NCBI GenBank assembly: GCA_910589035.1
Contig: CAJUSI010000060.1
Span: forward strand, 1-64,000
Length of the DNA: 64,000 bases
From: an uncultured Acetatifactor sp.
Lineage (GTDB): Bacteria > Bacillota > Clostridia > Lachnospirales > Lachnospiraceae
Reading direction: 5' to 3'
The position numbers were made by a program, and so were the translations under genes. Every line of letters starts with the position of its first letter. Positions within the stretch are counted from its first letter, which is position 1. Below the pieces are notes generated by a model, which saw nothing but the letters and a program-made list of their open reading frames with translations, was not told the DNA's origin and made no database searches. Below, one piece after another: positions 32,954 to 42,352 of the stretch.

Positions 32954-35056
32954 ATGTATAAGAGCTATGAAATGGAACTGGCCGGGCGCACGCTGAAGGT
33001 GGATATAAACCGCGTGGGCAAGCAGGCAAACGGATGTGCGTTCATGCATTACGGGGATACGGTGGTGCTCTGTACCGCAACCGCATCCGAAAAGCCCAGG
33101 GAGGGGATTGACTTTTTCCCTCTGAGCGTGGAGTATGAGGAAAAGATGTATGCGGTGGGAAAGATTCCCGGCGGGTTCAACAAGAGAGAGGGCAAGGCCA
33201 GCGAGAATGCGATTCTCACCAGCCGTGTCATTGACAGGCCCATGCGCCCCCTTTTCCCCAAGGATTACCGCAACGACGTGACATTGAACAATCTGGTGAT
33301 GAGCGTGGATCCCGGGTGCCGCCCCGAGCTGGTGGCCATGATCGGCGCCGCCATCGCCACCTGTATCTCGGATATTCCCTTTGACGGTCCCTGCGCCATG
33401 ACCCAGATGGGCATTGTGGACGGCGAATTTGTGGTCAACCCTTCCCAGGAGCAGTGGAAGAGCGGGGATCTGAATCTGACCGTGGCCTCCACCAGGGAAA
33501 AGGTGATTATGATCGAGGCGGGTGCAAACGAGATCCCTGAGGCTAAGATGATCGAGGCCATCTATAAGGCCCATGAGATCAACCAGACCATCATCGCCTT
33601 TATTGACAGAATCGTGGCGGAGTGCGGCAGGCCCAAGCACGAGTATACCAGCTGTGCAATCCCTCAGGAAATGTTTGACGAGATGAAGAGGCTGGTTCCC
33701 CCCGAGGAGATGGAGGTGGCCGTATTCACCGACGACAAGCAGACCAGGGAGGAGAATATCAGAAATATTACCGCGAAGCTGGAGGAGGCTTTTGCCGGGA
33801 ATGAGGCCTGGCTGGCGGTCCTGGGCGAGGCGGTATATCAATATGAGAAGAAGACCGTGCGCAAGATGATCCTGAAGGATCACAAGCGTCCCGACGGGCG
33901 TGAGATCACACAGATTCGTCCTCTGGCTGCCGAGGTGGATATTATTCCCAGAGTCCATGGCTCCGCCATGTTCACCCGGGGACAGACTCAGATCTGCAAT
34001 GTATGTACGCTGGCACCCCTTTCCGAGCAGCAGAAGCTGGACGGACTGGACGAGAACGAAGTGAGCAAGAGATATATGCATCATTACAATTTCCCCTCCT
34101 ATTCCGTGGGCGAGACCAAGCCCTCCAGGGGACCCGGGAGACGGGAAATCGGCCATGGTGCCCTGGCGGAGAGAGCCCTGATTCCCGTGCTGCCCAGCGA
34201 GGAGGAATTCCCCTATGCCATCCGCACCGTGTCGGAGACCTTTGAGTCCAACGGCTCCACCTCCATGGCATCCACCTGCGCTTCCTGCATGTCCCTGATG
34301 GCGGCGGGCGTGCCCATCAAAAAGATGGTGGCAGGAATCTCCTGCGGTCTGGTGACCGGAGAGACGGATGAGGATTTCGTACTTCTCACGGATATCCAGG
34401 GGCTTGAGGATTTCTTCGGGGATATGGATTTCAAGGTGACAGGTACCACGGAGGGTATTACCGCCATTCAAATGGATATCAAGATCCACGGCCTGACCAG
34501 GCCCATTGTGGAAGGCGCGATTGCAAGATGCCGTGATGCGAGACTCTTCATTATGGACAACTGCATGAAGCCCGCTATCTCCGCTCCCAGACCGGAGGTG
34601 GGTTCCTTCGCACCCAAAATTATCTCCATCCAGATTGATCCCGAGAGAATCGGAGATGTGGTGGGCCAGAGAGGGAAGACCATCAACGAGATTATCGCCC
34701 GCACAGGAGTGAAGATCGATATCACCGACGACGGCAATGTATCCGTATGCGGAACCGATAAGGAAATGATGGACAAGGCCATTGAGATGATCAAGATGAT
34801 CGTGACCGATTTCGAGGAGGGCCAGATTTTCCAGGGCAGGGTAGTCAGCATCAAGGAGTTCGGCGCATTCCTGGAGTTCGCTCCCGGCAAGGAGGGGATG
34901 GTTCATATCTCCAAGATTGCAAGAGAGAGAATCAACCGTGTGGAGGATGTGCTCACTCTGGGAGACGTGGTGACCGTAGTCTGCCTGGGCAAGGACAGAA
35001 TGGGCAGAATCAGCTTCTCCATGAAGGATGTGGCCCAGGATATCAAGAGAAAATAA
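32954..35056 (+). CDS. pnp: polyribonucleotide nucleotidyltransferase (PNPase)
   Basis: A 700-residue PNPase, the normal size. Two RNase PH domains, with the second containing the catalytic ITDDGN-adjacent KH entry and the phosphate/RNA region GETKPSRGPGRREIGHGAL; then KH (about 555-615, VVGQRGKTINEIIARTG) and S1 (about 622-690, GRVVSIKEFGAFLEF). It degrades RNA 3' to 5' with phosphate and is a degradosome component. The ATG after GGAGGAAAGAAA fixes the start. Confidence 0.98.
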   Translation: MYKSYEMELAGRTLKVDINRVGKQANGCAFMHYGDTVVLCTATASEKPREGIDFFPLSVEYEEKMYAVGKIPGGFNKREGKASENAILTSRVIDRPMRPLFPKDYRNDVTLNNLVMSVDPGCRPELVAMIGAAIATCISDIPFDGPCAMTQMGIVDGEFVVNPSQEQWKSGDLNLTVASTREKVIMIEAGANEIPEAKMIEAIYKAHEINQTIIAFIDRIVAECGRPKHEYTSCAIPQEMFDEMKRLVPPEEMEVAVFTDDKQTREENIRNITAKLEEAFAGNEAWLAVLGEAVYQYEKKTVRKMILKDHKRPDGREITQIRPLAAEVDIIPRVHGSAMFTRGQTQICNVCTLAPLSEQQKLDGLDENEVSKRYMHHYNFPSYSVGETKPSRGPGRREIGHGALAERALIPVLPSEEEFPYAIRTVSETFESNGSTSMASTCASCMSLMAAGVPIKKMVAGISCGLVTGETDEDFVLLTDIQGLEDFFGDMDFKVTGTTEGITAIQMDIKIHGLTRPIVEGAIARCRDARLFIMDNCMKPAISAPRPEVGSFAPKIISIQIDPERIGDVVGQRGKTINEIIARTGVKIDITDDGNVSVCGTDKEMMDKAIEMIKMIVTDFEEGQIFQGRVVSIKEFGAFLEFAPGKEGMVHISKIARERINRVEDVLTLGDVVTVVCLGKDRMGRISFSMKDVAQDIKRK

Positions 35057-35077
35057 GAGAATATCAAAAGGTACGTC

Positions 35078-35115
35078 GTGCCGGACGCAGTTTGGACTGC
35101 CCGGCACGGTATTTT
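35078..35115 (+). terminator. pnp terminator
   Basis: GTGCCGG (35078-35084) pairs with CCGGCAC (35101-35107), with GCAG/CTGC extending the stem inward; a short T-rich run follows. Confidence 0.7.
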
Positions 35116-35299
35116 ATCATATAGGCACTATTTTGCAGGGCCACATACGAAAATGGCACTGCCATTGGCTCTTAGGCACTTAACAGCGAAATCTTTCACA
35201 AAATGGCAGAATTCTGGTTCCGGCTTGCCCGGGTCAGGATATTTGCCGTGAGAGAGGGATCAGACTGTAAGGCGGGTATGGAGAAAAGGAGGATAGATT

Positions 35300-36679
35300 A
35301 TGTTATCAAAGCAATTACTGAAGGAGGCTCTGCTGCGGGCGCTGTCCACGGGAGCCGATTACGCGGAAGTATTCGCGGAGCACACACTGAGCAGGAATAT
35401 CAATCTCATATCCGGCAAGACGGACAAGATAGGGGACGCGGTGATCTGCGGCGTGGGAATCCGTATTTTCAAGGGGACCAGATGTGTGTCCGGATCCGCT
35501 TCTTCCCTGGCGGACGAGGCGATTTTAAGCTGCGCCTCCAAGGTGGCGGACGCTTTGACGGGATCTGCGCTGATTCAGGATATTGTTCTGAAGGAGAGAC
35601 TGTTCGGGGATATCCACCCCGTGAAGATCGTGCCGGGCAGCGTGGGCAATGCCGTGAAGATCGATTTCCTGCGCAGGGCGTGTCTGGCGGCGAAGGAGTA
35701 CAGCGGCGAGATCGCCCAGGTAAGCGGCAGTTATCTGGAGGCTGACCACAGCATCCTCATCGCCACCAGCGAGGGGCTGTTTGCCCAGGACAGGCAGATA
35801 CGCAGCAGAGTGGCGGTGTCCGCCGTGGCAAGCAAGGACGGGGAGAACCAGACCGGAAGCGCAAGCCCCGGCGCCAGAAAGGGATTTGAGCTCTTCGAGG
35901 AGCTGGATTCCGAAGAGATCGGCAGGAAGGCCGCGGCCCAGGCGGTTACCATGCTGCATGCCGATTACATAAAGGGAGGAACCATGCCCGTAGCCATCGA
36001 GAACGGCTTTGGAGGCGTGATTTTCCACGAGGCCTGCGGGCATTCCCTGGAGGCTTCCTGCGTGGCGCTGGGACAGTCGCAGTTCGCCGGCAAGCTGGGG
36101 ACGCAGATAGCGAATCCCAAGGTGACGGCCATCGACGACGGCACCATTCCCAACGCCTGGGGTTCCGTAAACATCGACGATGAGGGCACGCCGGCCCGGC
36201 GGAATGTGCTGATCGAGAACGGTATTTTGAAGACATATATGATCGACAAGCTGAACGGGCGCAGAATGGGGATGGAGTCCACGGGAAATTCCAGACGGCA
36301 GAGCTATCAGTATGAACCCACATCCCGCATGACGAACACTTACATCGCCGCAGGGGAGGACAGGGACGAGGATATCATCGGTTCCATAGAATACGGACTC
36401 TATGCCAGGAGCATGGGGGGCGGTTCTGTGAATCCGGTCACCGGGCAGTTCAATTTCGCCGTGAACGAAGGCTACATTATCAGGAACGGTAAGATCTGCG
36501 AGCCGGTGCGCGGTGCCAGCCTCATCGGCAAGGGATCGGAGATCCTGATGAATATTGATATGGTGGGAAAGAATGTGAAGCGCGCCCAGGGCATGTGCGG
36601 CGCTTCCTCCGGCAGCATCCCCACGGACGTGGGACAGCCGCTGATCCGGGTTTCTTCGATTGTGGTGGGAGGCCGGTGA
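35300..36679 (+). CDS. tldD: TldD/PmbA family metalloprotease, TldD subunit
   Basis: A 459-residue TldD. The zinc motif FHEACGHSLEAS (HExxxH, about residues 241-250) identifies the catalytic subunit; late GASLIGKGSEIL and GMCGASSG blocks are also typical. With PmbA (TldE), encoded next, it forms a heterodimer protease that trims unfolded peptides and matures some RiPP leaders. AAAAGGAGGATAG precedes the ATG. No RiPP gene is seen nearby. Confidence 0.94.
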   Translation: MLSKQLLKEALLRALSTGADYAEVFAEHTLSRNINLISGKTDKIGDAVICGVGIRIFKGTRCVSGSASSLADEAILSCASKVADALTGSALIQDIVLKERLFGDIHPVKIVPGSVGNAVKIDFLRRACLAAKEYSGEIAQVSGSYLEADHSILIATSEGLFAQDRQIRSRVAVSAVASKDGENQTGSASPGARKGFELFEELDSEEIGRKAAAQAVTMLHADYIKGGTMPVAIENGFGGVIFHEACGHSLEASCVALGQSQFAGKLGTQIANPKVTAIDDGTIPNAWGSVNIDDEGTPARRNVLIENGILKTYMIDKLNGRRMGMESTGNSRRQSYQYEPTSRMTNTYIAAGEDRDEDIIGSIEYGLYARSMGGGSVNPVTGQFNFAVNEGYIIRNGKICEPVRGASLIGKGSEILMNIDMVGKNVKRAQGMCGASSGSIPTDVGQPLIRVSSIVVGGR

Positions 36680-36767
36680 GGACTTCATAAGATATGCTGA
36701 GGCGGAAAAGAAGAGCATTTTCACAGGATTGGATTGAGGTACTCTAAAGCGGACAGGAGGTAGAGAA

Positions 36768-38147
36768 ATGACATATCAGGAATTTAAGGAAGCCGTGACC
36801 GGATACGCAGGGGAAAACGGGCTCACGGAGTACGAATTATACTATGAGGGCGGGTGGTCCAACTCCGTCGAGATCTACAGGGAGGAAGTCAAGGGGTACA
36901 GCACGGAGGAGAGCATGGGCGTGTGCTTTCGCTGTATCGTGGAGGGCAAGGCCGGATACGCGTCCACGGAGAACCTGACGGAGACGGAAGCCCGTTCCCT
37001 GGTACTGCGGGCATTGGAAAATGCGGGTTCCATCGAAAGTGAGGAAGAGTGCTTCCTCCACAAAAAGGGGGACAGCTATGCCGTCTGCCAGAAGAACGAT
37101 TCGCCCCAGCCTTCCGGAGCGGAGCTGGTGGAGGCGGCGCTGGCGCTTCAGAAGGAGCTGTATCAGGCGGATCCCCGTGTGACAGACGGCACCCAGGCGT
37201 ACATGATTTACGCCAGCCATAAATATGCCCTCTGCAATTCCAACGGTCTGGACCTGGAGGACGAGTTCTCCATGGCAAACAGCTACGGTATGGCGCTGGT
37301 GGAGGAAGACGGGGAAAGATACGACGGATCCGAGAATAAACGGGGGAGAAATCTCAGGGAGCTTGACCTGAAGGAGATTGCAAAGGCAGCTGTGGAGGAA
37401 GCGGTATCTTCCATCGGGGCCGGCAGCGTTCCCAGCGGGAAGTATACGGTTGTGTTCTCCAACAGGGCCATGGCCACCCTTCTTGCCACATATGCTTCCG
37501 TATTCTCTGCGGAGCTGGCGCAGAAGGGGATGTCGCTGCTGAACGGAAAGGAAGGGGAGAAAATCGCTGCGGACTGCATCACGATCACAGATGATCCCAG
37601 GTACAGGGACAGCATGGTGAAGAGGACCTTTGACGGCGAGGGCGTGGCGGCTTACGCCAAAAATGTAGTGGAGAAGGGCGTGCTTTCCACCCTGCTTCAC
37701 AACCTGAAGACTGCCGCGAAGGCGGGAGTGAAGTCCACGGGGAATGCCAGCAAGGCGTCCTATTCTTCCGTGGTGGGGGTCAGCCCTTTTACCTTCTACA
37801 TTCAGCCCGCCGGTGACACGGAGGAGACGGCGGAGAATAAAAAGCTCCCGAAGGTGCCGGAAGCTCTGTTCCGGAAGGCGGGAGAGGGAATCTATGTGAC
37901 GGAGCTGATGGGACTGCATGCGGGGGCCAATGCGGTTACAGGGGACTTTTCCCTGTCGGCCAAAGGCTTTTTGATCACGGAGGGAGGAAAGGGCGCTCCC
38001 GTGAAAAACTTTACGGTATCCGGCAATTTCTTTGAACTGCTGAAGAACGTGGAGGTTTTGGGGAATGATCTGGAATTCCTGCAGGGGAAATTCGGCTCTC
38101 CGTCCATCCTCGTACGGGATATCGCCGTTGCGGGCCAGGATGCGTAA
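36768..38147 (+). CDS. pmbA: TldD/PmbA family protein, PmbA (TldE) subunit
   Basis: A 459-residue partner of TldD in the same fold but without the HExxxH motif, as expected for PmbA/TldE. The C-terminal VTELMGLHAGANAVTGDFSL segment is diagnostic. It follows tldD by 88 bp and is closed by a strong terminator, so the pair is probably one unit. Confidence 0.93.
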   Translation: MTYQEFKEAVTGYAGENGLTEYELYYEGGWSNSVEIYREEVKGYSTEESMGVCFRCIVEGKAGYASTENLTETEARSLVLRALENAGSIESEEECFLHKKGDSYAVCQKNDSPQPSGAELVEAALALQKELYQADPRVTDGTQAYMIYASHKYALCNSNGLDLEDEFSMANSYGMALVEEDGERYDGSENKRGRNLRELDLKEIAKAAVEEAVSSIGAGSVPSGKYTVVFSNRAMATLLATYASVFSAELAQKGMSLLNGKEGEKIAADCITITDDPRYRDSMVKRTFDGEGVAAYAKNVVEKGVLSTLLHNLKTAAKAGVKSTGNASKASYSSVVGVSPFTFYIQPAGDTEETAENKKLPKVPEALFRKAGEGIYVTELMGLHAGANAVTGDFSLSAKGFLITEGGKGAPVKNFTVSGNFFELLKNVEVLGNDLEFLQGKFGSPSILVRDIAVAGQDA

Positions 38148-38185
38148 ACAGGGAAAAAGATCGCTTTTGCTCCGGGCAGAGCCGT

Positions 38186-38272
38186 AACGGCCAGCCGGCA
38201 GGAGGCACAAAGTTCACAGGTTGTACAATACGGCTGACAGTTGCTTTGACGGGAACTGCCGGCCGTTTTTTT
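38186..38272 (+). terminator. terminator after pmbA
   Basis: ACGGCCAGCCGGCAG (38186-38200) pairs with CTGCCGGCCG (38256-38265), followed by seven T. The loop is long (about 55 nt). Confidence 0.75.
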
Positions 38273-38322
38273 ATGCGCAGGTCCGCATATGGAATTATGC
38301 TGCTAATGCAGCATGCCCACTT

Positions 38323-38342
38323 GACTCATTGCTCGCGGGAAT
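38323..38342 (-). repeat. dispersed repeat, copy 1
   Basis: On the minus strand ATTCCCGCGAGCAATGAGTC matches the core of related copies at 49593-49620 and 63139-63196. It is intergenic, between the pmbA terminator and the sugar ABC operon. Confidence 0.7.
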
Positions 38343-38349
38343 AAATTCT

Positions 38350-38396
38350 GCATAGAAAGATAAGAATCGCATAGTGAAAATATAAAAAGCGCATAG
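38350..38396 (+). promoter_or_regulatory. three direct GCATAG repeats before the sugar ABC operon
   Basis: GCATAG occurs at 38350, 38369 and 38391, spaced 19 and 22 bp (about two helical turns), with TATAAA between the last two. Direct repeats with this spacing are usual for AraC-family operators, and an AraC regulator is encoded in this locus. Confidence 0.45.
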
Positions 38397-38501
38397 GGGG
38401 TGAAAGGATTACATCTGGAAAAAAGCATTGCCGTGAGATAAACTTCAGGTCAGATAAATGCATCGGCGGCATGCAAAAAGAAGCGAATGGAGGGGTAGAA
38501 T

Positions 38502-39482
38502 GTGACAAAACGATTTCACAAGACGGAGGCTGTGGGGACGGTGACTGACAAAAGCAGAAGAAAACCGGTTCCTAAAAAGAAAAGCGCCCTGTCGCAAATC
38601 AGAAAATGCTGGCAGCTGTATGTGCTATTGATTCCAACGGTGGTGTATCTGTTCATTTTTCACTATCTTCCCATGGCAGGAATTCAGATTGCCTTCCGGG
38701 ATTATAAATTTTCCAGAGGAATATGGAACAGCGCCTGGGTAGGACTGAAGCATTTCAGGACGTTTTTCGAATCGGTTCAGTTTGGAACATTGATGATGAA
38801 CACCATTAAAATCAGTGTTTACGCCCTGCTGCTGGGATTTCCCTTTCCGATTCTCCTGGCCCTGCTGCTCAATGAGAGCAGGAATGTCAGGCTGAAGAAA
38901 GCAGTCCAGACTCTGACCTATGCGCCCTATTTTATTTCCACAGTGGTGATGGTATCCATGCTGTCCATGTTTCTGTCGCCTTCCGTGGGCATTGTCAACA
39001 GGATAATCGGCTTTTTCGGAGGAACACCCTATGACTTTATGGGGAGTGCAAAAGCCTTTCGCTCGGTATATGTCATATCCGGAATCTGGCAGGGCACGGG
39101 ATGGAGTTCCATCATTTTCATCGCGGCATTGGCCGGGATCGATCCGCAGCTCCACGAGGCGGCCGAGATCGACGGAGCCAGCAGACTGCAGCGGATCTGG
39201 CATATCAATCTGCCGGGGATTCTGCCGACGGCGGTGATTGTCTTTATTATGAACTGCGGCTCCATCATGAGCGTGGGGTTTGAAAAGGTATATCTGATGC
39301 AGAATTCCATGAACCAGTCCACATCGGAAATCATCGCTACCTATGTGTATAAGATGGGAATCCAGAAAACGCAGTATTCCTATACTACGGCCATCGGATT
39401 GTTCAATTCGCTGATCAATCTGGTGCTGCTGCTGATCGTCAACCATATCAGTAAGAAGGCATCGGAGATCAGTATATTTTAG
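38502..39482 (+). CDS. carbohydrate ABC transporter permease 1 (LplB/YtcP-like CUT1)
   Basis: A 326-residue membrane protein starting at a GTG after GGAGGGGTAGAAT. Six helices and the coupling motif EAAEIDGASRLQRIWHINLPG (EAA loop) mark it as a CUT1 sugar permease of the LplB group. It works with the next permease, the binding lipoprotein and an ATPase (MsmX type) that must be encoded elsewhere, since none is in this cluster. Confidence 0.92.
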   Translation: MTKRFHKTEAVGTVTDKSRRKPVPKKKSALSQIRKCWQLYVLLIPTVVYLFIFHYLPMAGIQIAFRDYKFSRGIWNSAWVGLKHFRTFFESVQFGTLMMNTIKISVYALLLGFPFPILLALLLNESRNVRLKKAVQTLTYAPYFISTVVMVSMLSMFLSPSVGIVNRIIGFFGGTPYDFMGSAKAFRSVYVISGIWQGTGWSSIIFIAALAGIDPQLHEAAEIDGASRLQRIWHINLPGILPTAVIVFIMNCGSIMSVGFEKVYLMQNSMNQSTSEIIATYVYKMGIQKTQYSYTTAIGLFNSLINLVLLLIVNHISKKASEISIF

Positions 39483-39508
39483 GGGAAAACCGGAATAGGA
39501 GATGAAGT

Positions 39509-40408
39509 ATGGGACGAACAAGAAAAATAAGAGAGAGCCTGGATAACCGTATTTTTGACGGAGTGGTGACCATTCTGCTGACGATCTGCGGGCTGGCAGC
39601 CCTGTATCCGCTGCTGTTTGTGGTGGTGGCATCCATATCGGATCCGGTGAGAGTGAATTCCGGTGATGTATGGCTCTACCCCGTGGGCTTTCAGCTGGAC
39701 GGCTATCTGCAGGTATTCAGGAATAAATGGATTTTTGTGGGATACCGCAACAGTTTAATATATACGATACTGGGAACATTTTTAAATGTGCTGGTGACAA
39801 TTATGGCGGGATATGCGCTTTCCAGAAAGGATTTATACGGCAGGAAGATTTTCAGCTGGTTCATCGCCATTCCCATGTGGTTTGGCGGCGGTCTGATACC
39901 GACCTATATCGTGGTCAACAGCCTGCATCTGATCAATACCCCCGTGGTATTGCTGGTTTTGGGACTGGTCAGCAGCTTTAACATTATTATCTGCAGAACC
40001 TTTATTTCGTCGCTTCCCTACGAGCTGCAGGAATCGGCGAAAATGGACGGCTGCTCGGATTTCGGCATTCTGTGGAAAATTGTCATGCCATTGTCCAAAC
40101 CCATCATTGCAGTATTGTGTCTCTATTATGCCGTAGGTCACTGGAATGACTATTTCAGCGCCATGATCTATGTCAGCGACAAGAATTTACAGACCCTGCA
40201 GGTCTTTCTTCGGGAGATTCTTCTGCTGAATCAGAATATCGACCTGGAAACCATAGAGGATCCGGCGGTGGTGGCGCTGAAGCTGCAGATGGCCCAGGTG
40301 ATGAAATATTCGTTGATCGTGGTGGCTTCTGTTCCGCTGCTGATTGCATATCCGTTTGTACAGAAATTTTTTGTAAAAGGCGTTATGATCGGTTCCGTGA
40401 AGGGGTGA
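39509..40408 (+). CDS. carbohydrate ABC transporter permease 2 (LplC-like CUT1)
   Basis: A 299-residue partner permease with EAA-loop LQESAKMDGCSDFGILWKIVMP. Twenty-six bases separate it from permease 1, with GGAGAT as ribosome site. The pair resembles oligosaccharide systems of the YtcPQ/LplABC type, often for plant-cell-wall sugars. Confidence 0.92.
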   Translation: MGRTRKIRESLDNRIFDGVVTILLTICGLAALYPLLFVVVASISDPVRVNSGDVWLYPVGFQLDGYLQVFRNKWIFVGYRNSLIYTILGTFLNVLVTIMAGYALSRKDLYGRKIFSWFIAIPMWFGGGLIPTYIVVNSLHLINTPVVLLVLGLVSSFNIIICRTFISSLPYELQESAKMDGCSDFGILWKIVMPLSKPIIAVLCLYYAVGHWNDYFSAMIYVSDKNLQTLQVFLREILLLNQNIDLETIEDPAVVALKLQMAQVMKYSLIVVASVPLLIAYPFVQKFFVKGVMIGSVKG

Positions 40409-40543
40409 TCCTATTCCGCCCGGCGCCTGAAGGCAGCCTGCGGAAACGGGATTTGCGTATTTCCATGAGACGGGACCCGGATTATAAATGTAACCTGTGC
40501 TTTGGTACGAAAAGTATGGAAAAGGGAAAGGAAGGAGTAAAGT

Positions 40544-42187
40544 ATGAAGAGAGGAAAGAAATGGTGTGCGTCAGTGCTGACGGCTGCCCTGTTGGCCGGT
40601 TTGCTGGGGGGCTGCGGTTCTCCCAAGGAGGACGGAAATGCGGGTACGCAGAGTGGAGAGGAGGGAAACGAGAACACCTCCGGAGAAAATAGTGAAGCGG
40701 AGGTTTTCCGCCTGACCGTGCATTCCAGCCCGGCCCAGGGAGATTGGAATGATTATTGGCTCATCAGGACCATTGAGGAGAAGTTCCATGTGGATATACA
40801 GGTGGAAATGATTTCCAGCGATGTCTGGAGGGACAAGCTGCCGCTGATGTTTGCAACGGAGAAGCTGCCGGATTTCTTCCTGAATTCCCTGGATGCCTCG
40901 GATATTGCCACCTATGGAAGCGAGGGATATCTGCTGGATCTGAATCCCTATATCTCCCAGGAGAAGACGCCGAATATCTGGAAGGCGATGGAAGAGACTC
41001 CGGCCTTGAGAGCGGCGCTGTCGGAAGCCGGCGGCGAAATCTATGCGGTGGGCGGAGCCGATATGGCGGAGGCAAATCTGGCACAGAATCGGTTCTATGT
41101 CAACTATCAATGGGCGGAACAGATTTTGGGAAAGCAACCGGAGACACTGGACGAGTTTTATGAGTATCTCAAAGGGGTAAAGGAAAAAGATATGAACGGC
41201 AATGGGGATGCAACGGATGAGATTCCCCTGGGCGGATTCTATAAGGCGCCTGACATGATTCATGTGTTCCCGCCCATATTGAACGCTTTCGGCTATACCC
41301 GCAAGGACATCGAGGCCATTGACGGAAAGGTGGTATATGTTCCGGCGGAAGATAACTACCGGCATTTTCTGGAGTTCATGAAGAAGCTCTATGGGGAAGA
41401 GCTGCTGGACAATGAATTCTTTTCCCAGACCCAGGATCAGGTCAATGCAAAGGAAACCAATTATCGGTATGGCGCATACAGCTTTTACGCCAGTTGGGTA
41501 AATCAGCCGGAGGAGAGTATCTGGAGACAGTATGATATTCAGGAGCCGCTGACTTCCCAGTACAACGGCGAGAAGAAAGTGGCGGCAGTGGATATCAACA
41601 AATGCGGCAACTTCAGCATTACCAAAAACTGCAGTAATCCCGAAAAACTGATGGAGATTCTGGACTGGTGCTTCAGCTTTGAGGGCTATCTGACAATTCT
41701 GGGCGGCTTCGAGAAGGGAACCGAGGAAGGGCAGGAAGCGTACGGCTACACTTATCAATGGGTGGATGAGAACACGCTGGACATGCAGACCGAATTTGAC
41801 GAAAGCAAATGGGATAATCAGAACAGCTGGACCCTGGCCGAGATTTGTCCGGATTACGGCTACTTCCCCATCTATCGGAATTTCAACATGCAGGGAAGCG
41901 GAGATGCCCAGTCCTATCTGGAAGAGGGACTGATCAACCACTATGCGCCCTACTACCATGTGGGATGGCCTTCTTCCGTCAAGCTGACTGCGGAAGAGGC
42001 GGATGAGCTGGCTTTGATCTCCACGGACATCCAGAGCTACACGGATGAAATGGTGACGAAGATGATAATCGGCGAAATTCCCACAGATGATTTTGAAAGC
42101 TTCCGGACAGGCTTAAAGGAGAGAAAGCTGGAGAGAATGCTGGAAATCTATCAGGGGGCTTATGACCGCTGGAGCGCCAGGCAATGA
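40544..42187 (+). CDS. extracellular sugar-binding lipoprotein (LplA-like)
   Basis: A 547-residue lipoprotein with lipobox LLGGCG (near residue 24) and a Gly/Glu-rich linker. The long, two-lobed protein with FHVDIQVEMISSDVWRDKLP fits the large binding proteins of CUT1 systems with oligosaccharide ligands. Ligand likely a rhamnose-containing oligosaccharide, by inference from the GH78 gene in the same cluster. Confidence 0.9.
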   Translation: MKRGKKWCASVLTAALLAGLLGGCGSPKEDGNAGTQSGEEGNENTSGENSEAEVFRLTVHSSPAQGDWNDYWLIRTIEEKFHVDIQVEMISSDVWRDKLPLMFATEKLPDFFLNSLDASDIATYGSEGYLLDLNPYISQEKTPNIWKAMEETPALRAALSEAGGEIYAVGGADMAEANLAQNRFYVNYQWAEQILGKQPETLDEFYEYLKGVKEKDMNGNGDATDEIPLGGFYKAPDMIHVFPPILNAFGYTRKDIEAIDGKVVYVPAEDNYRHFLEFMKKLYGEELLDNEFFSQTQDQVNAKETNYRYGAYSFYASWVNQPEESIWRQYDIQEPLTSQYNGEKKVAAVDINKCGNFSITKNCSNPEKLMEILDWCFSFEGYLTILGGFEKGTEEGQEAYGYTYQWVDENTLDMQTEFDESKWDNQNSWTLAEICPDYGYFPIYRNFNMQGSGDAQSYLEEGLINHYAPYYHVGWPSSVKLTAEEADELALISTDIQSYTDEMVTKMIIGEIPTDDFESFRTGLKERKLERMLEIYQGAYDRWSARQ

Positions 42188-42225
42188 TTCCGGCAAAAAA
42201 TACCATATTGGGCGGACGTGAAATT

Positions 42226-42273
42226 TCAGGGAAAATATGATATTATAGACAGGGCACGGTATCCCTGATTTTT
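42226..42273 (+). terminator. weak hairpin terminator candidate after the binding-protein gene
   Basis: TCAGGGA (42226-42232) pairs with TCCCTGA (42262-42268), then five T. The long loop makes it uncertain; it would separate transporter from regulator transcripts. Confidence 0.35.
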
Positions 42274-42352
42274 CAGGAATACCATGGGCATGGAAACAGA
42301 CAGGCCCGGATTGTACCGCGGAAACGGAGAGCTGCGCTGGGGAGATGGAAGG

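Noticed and set aside
32363..35107. 914-codon open frame antisense to rpsO and pnp
   Set aside because: It mirrors the codon bias of pnp, has no family signature and opposes two certain genes.
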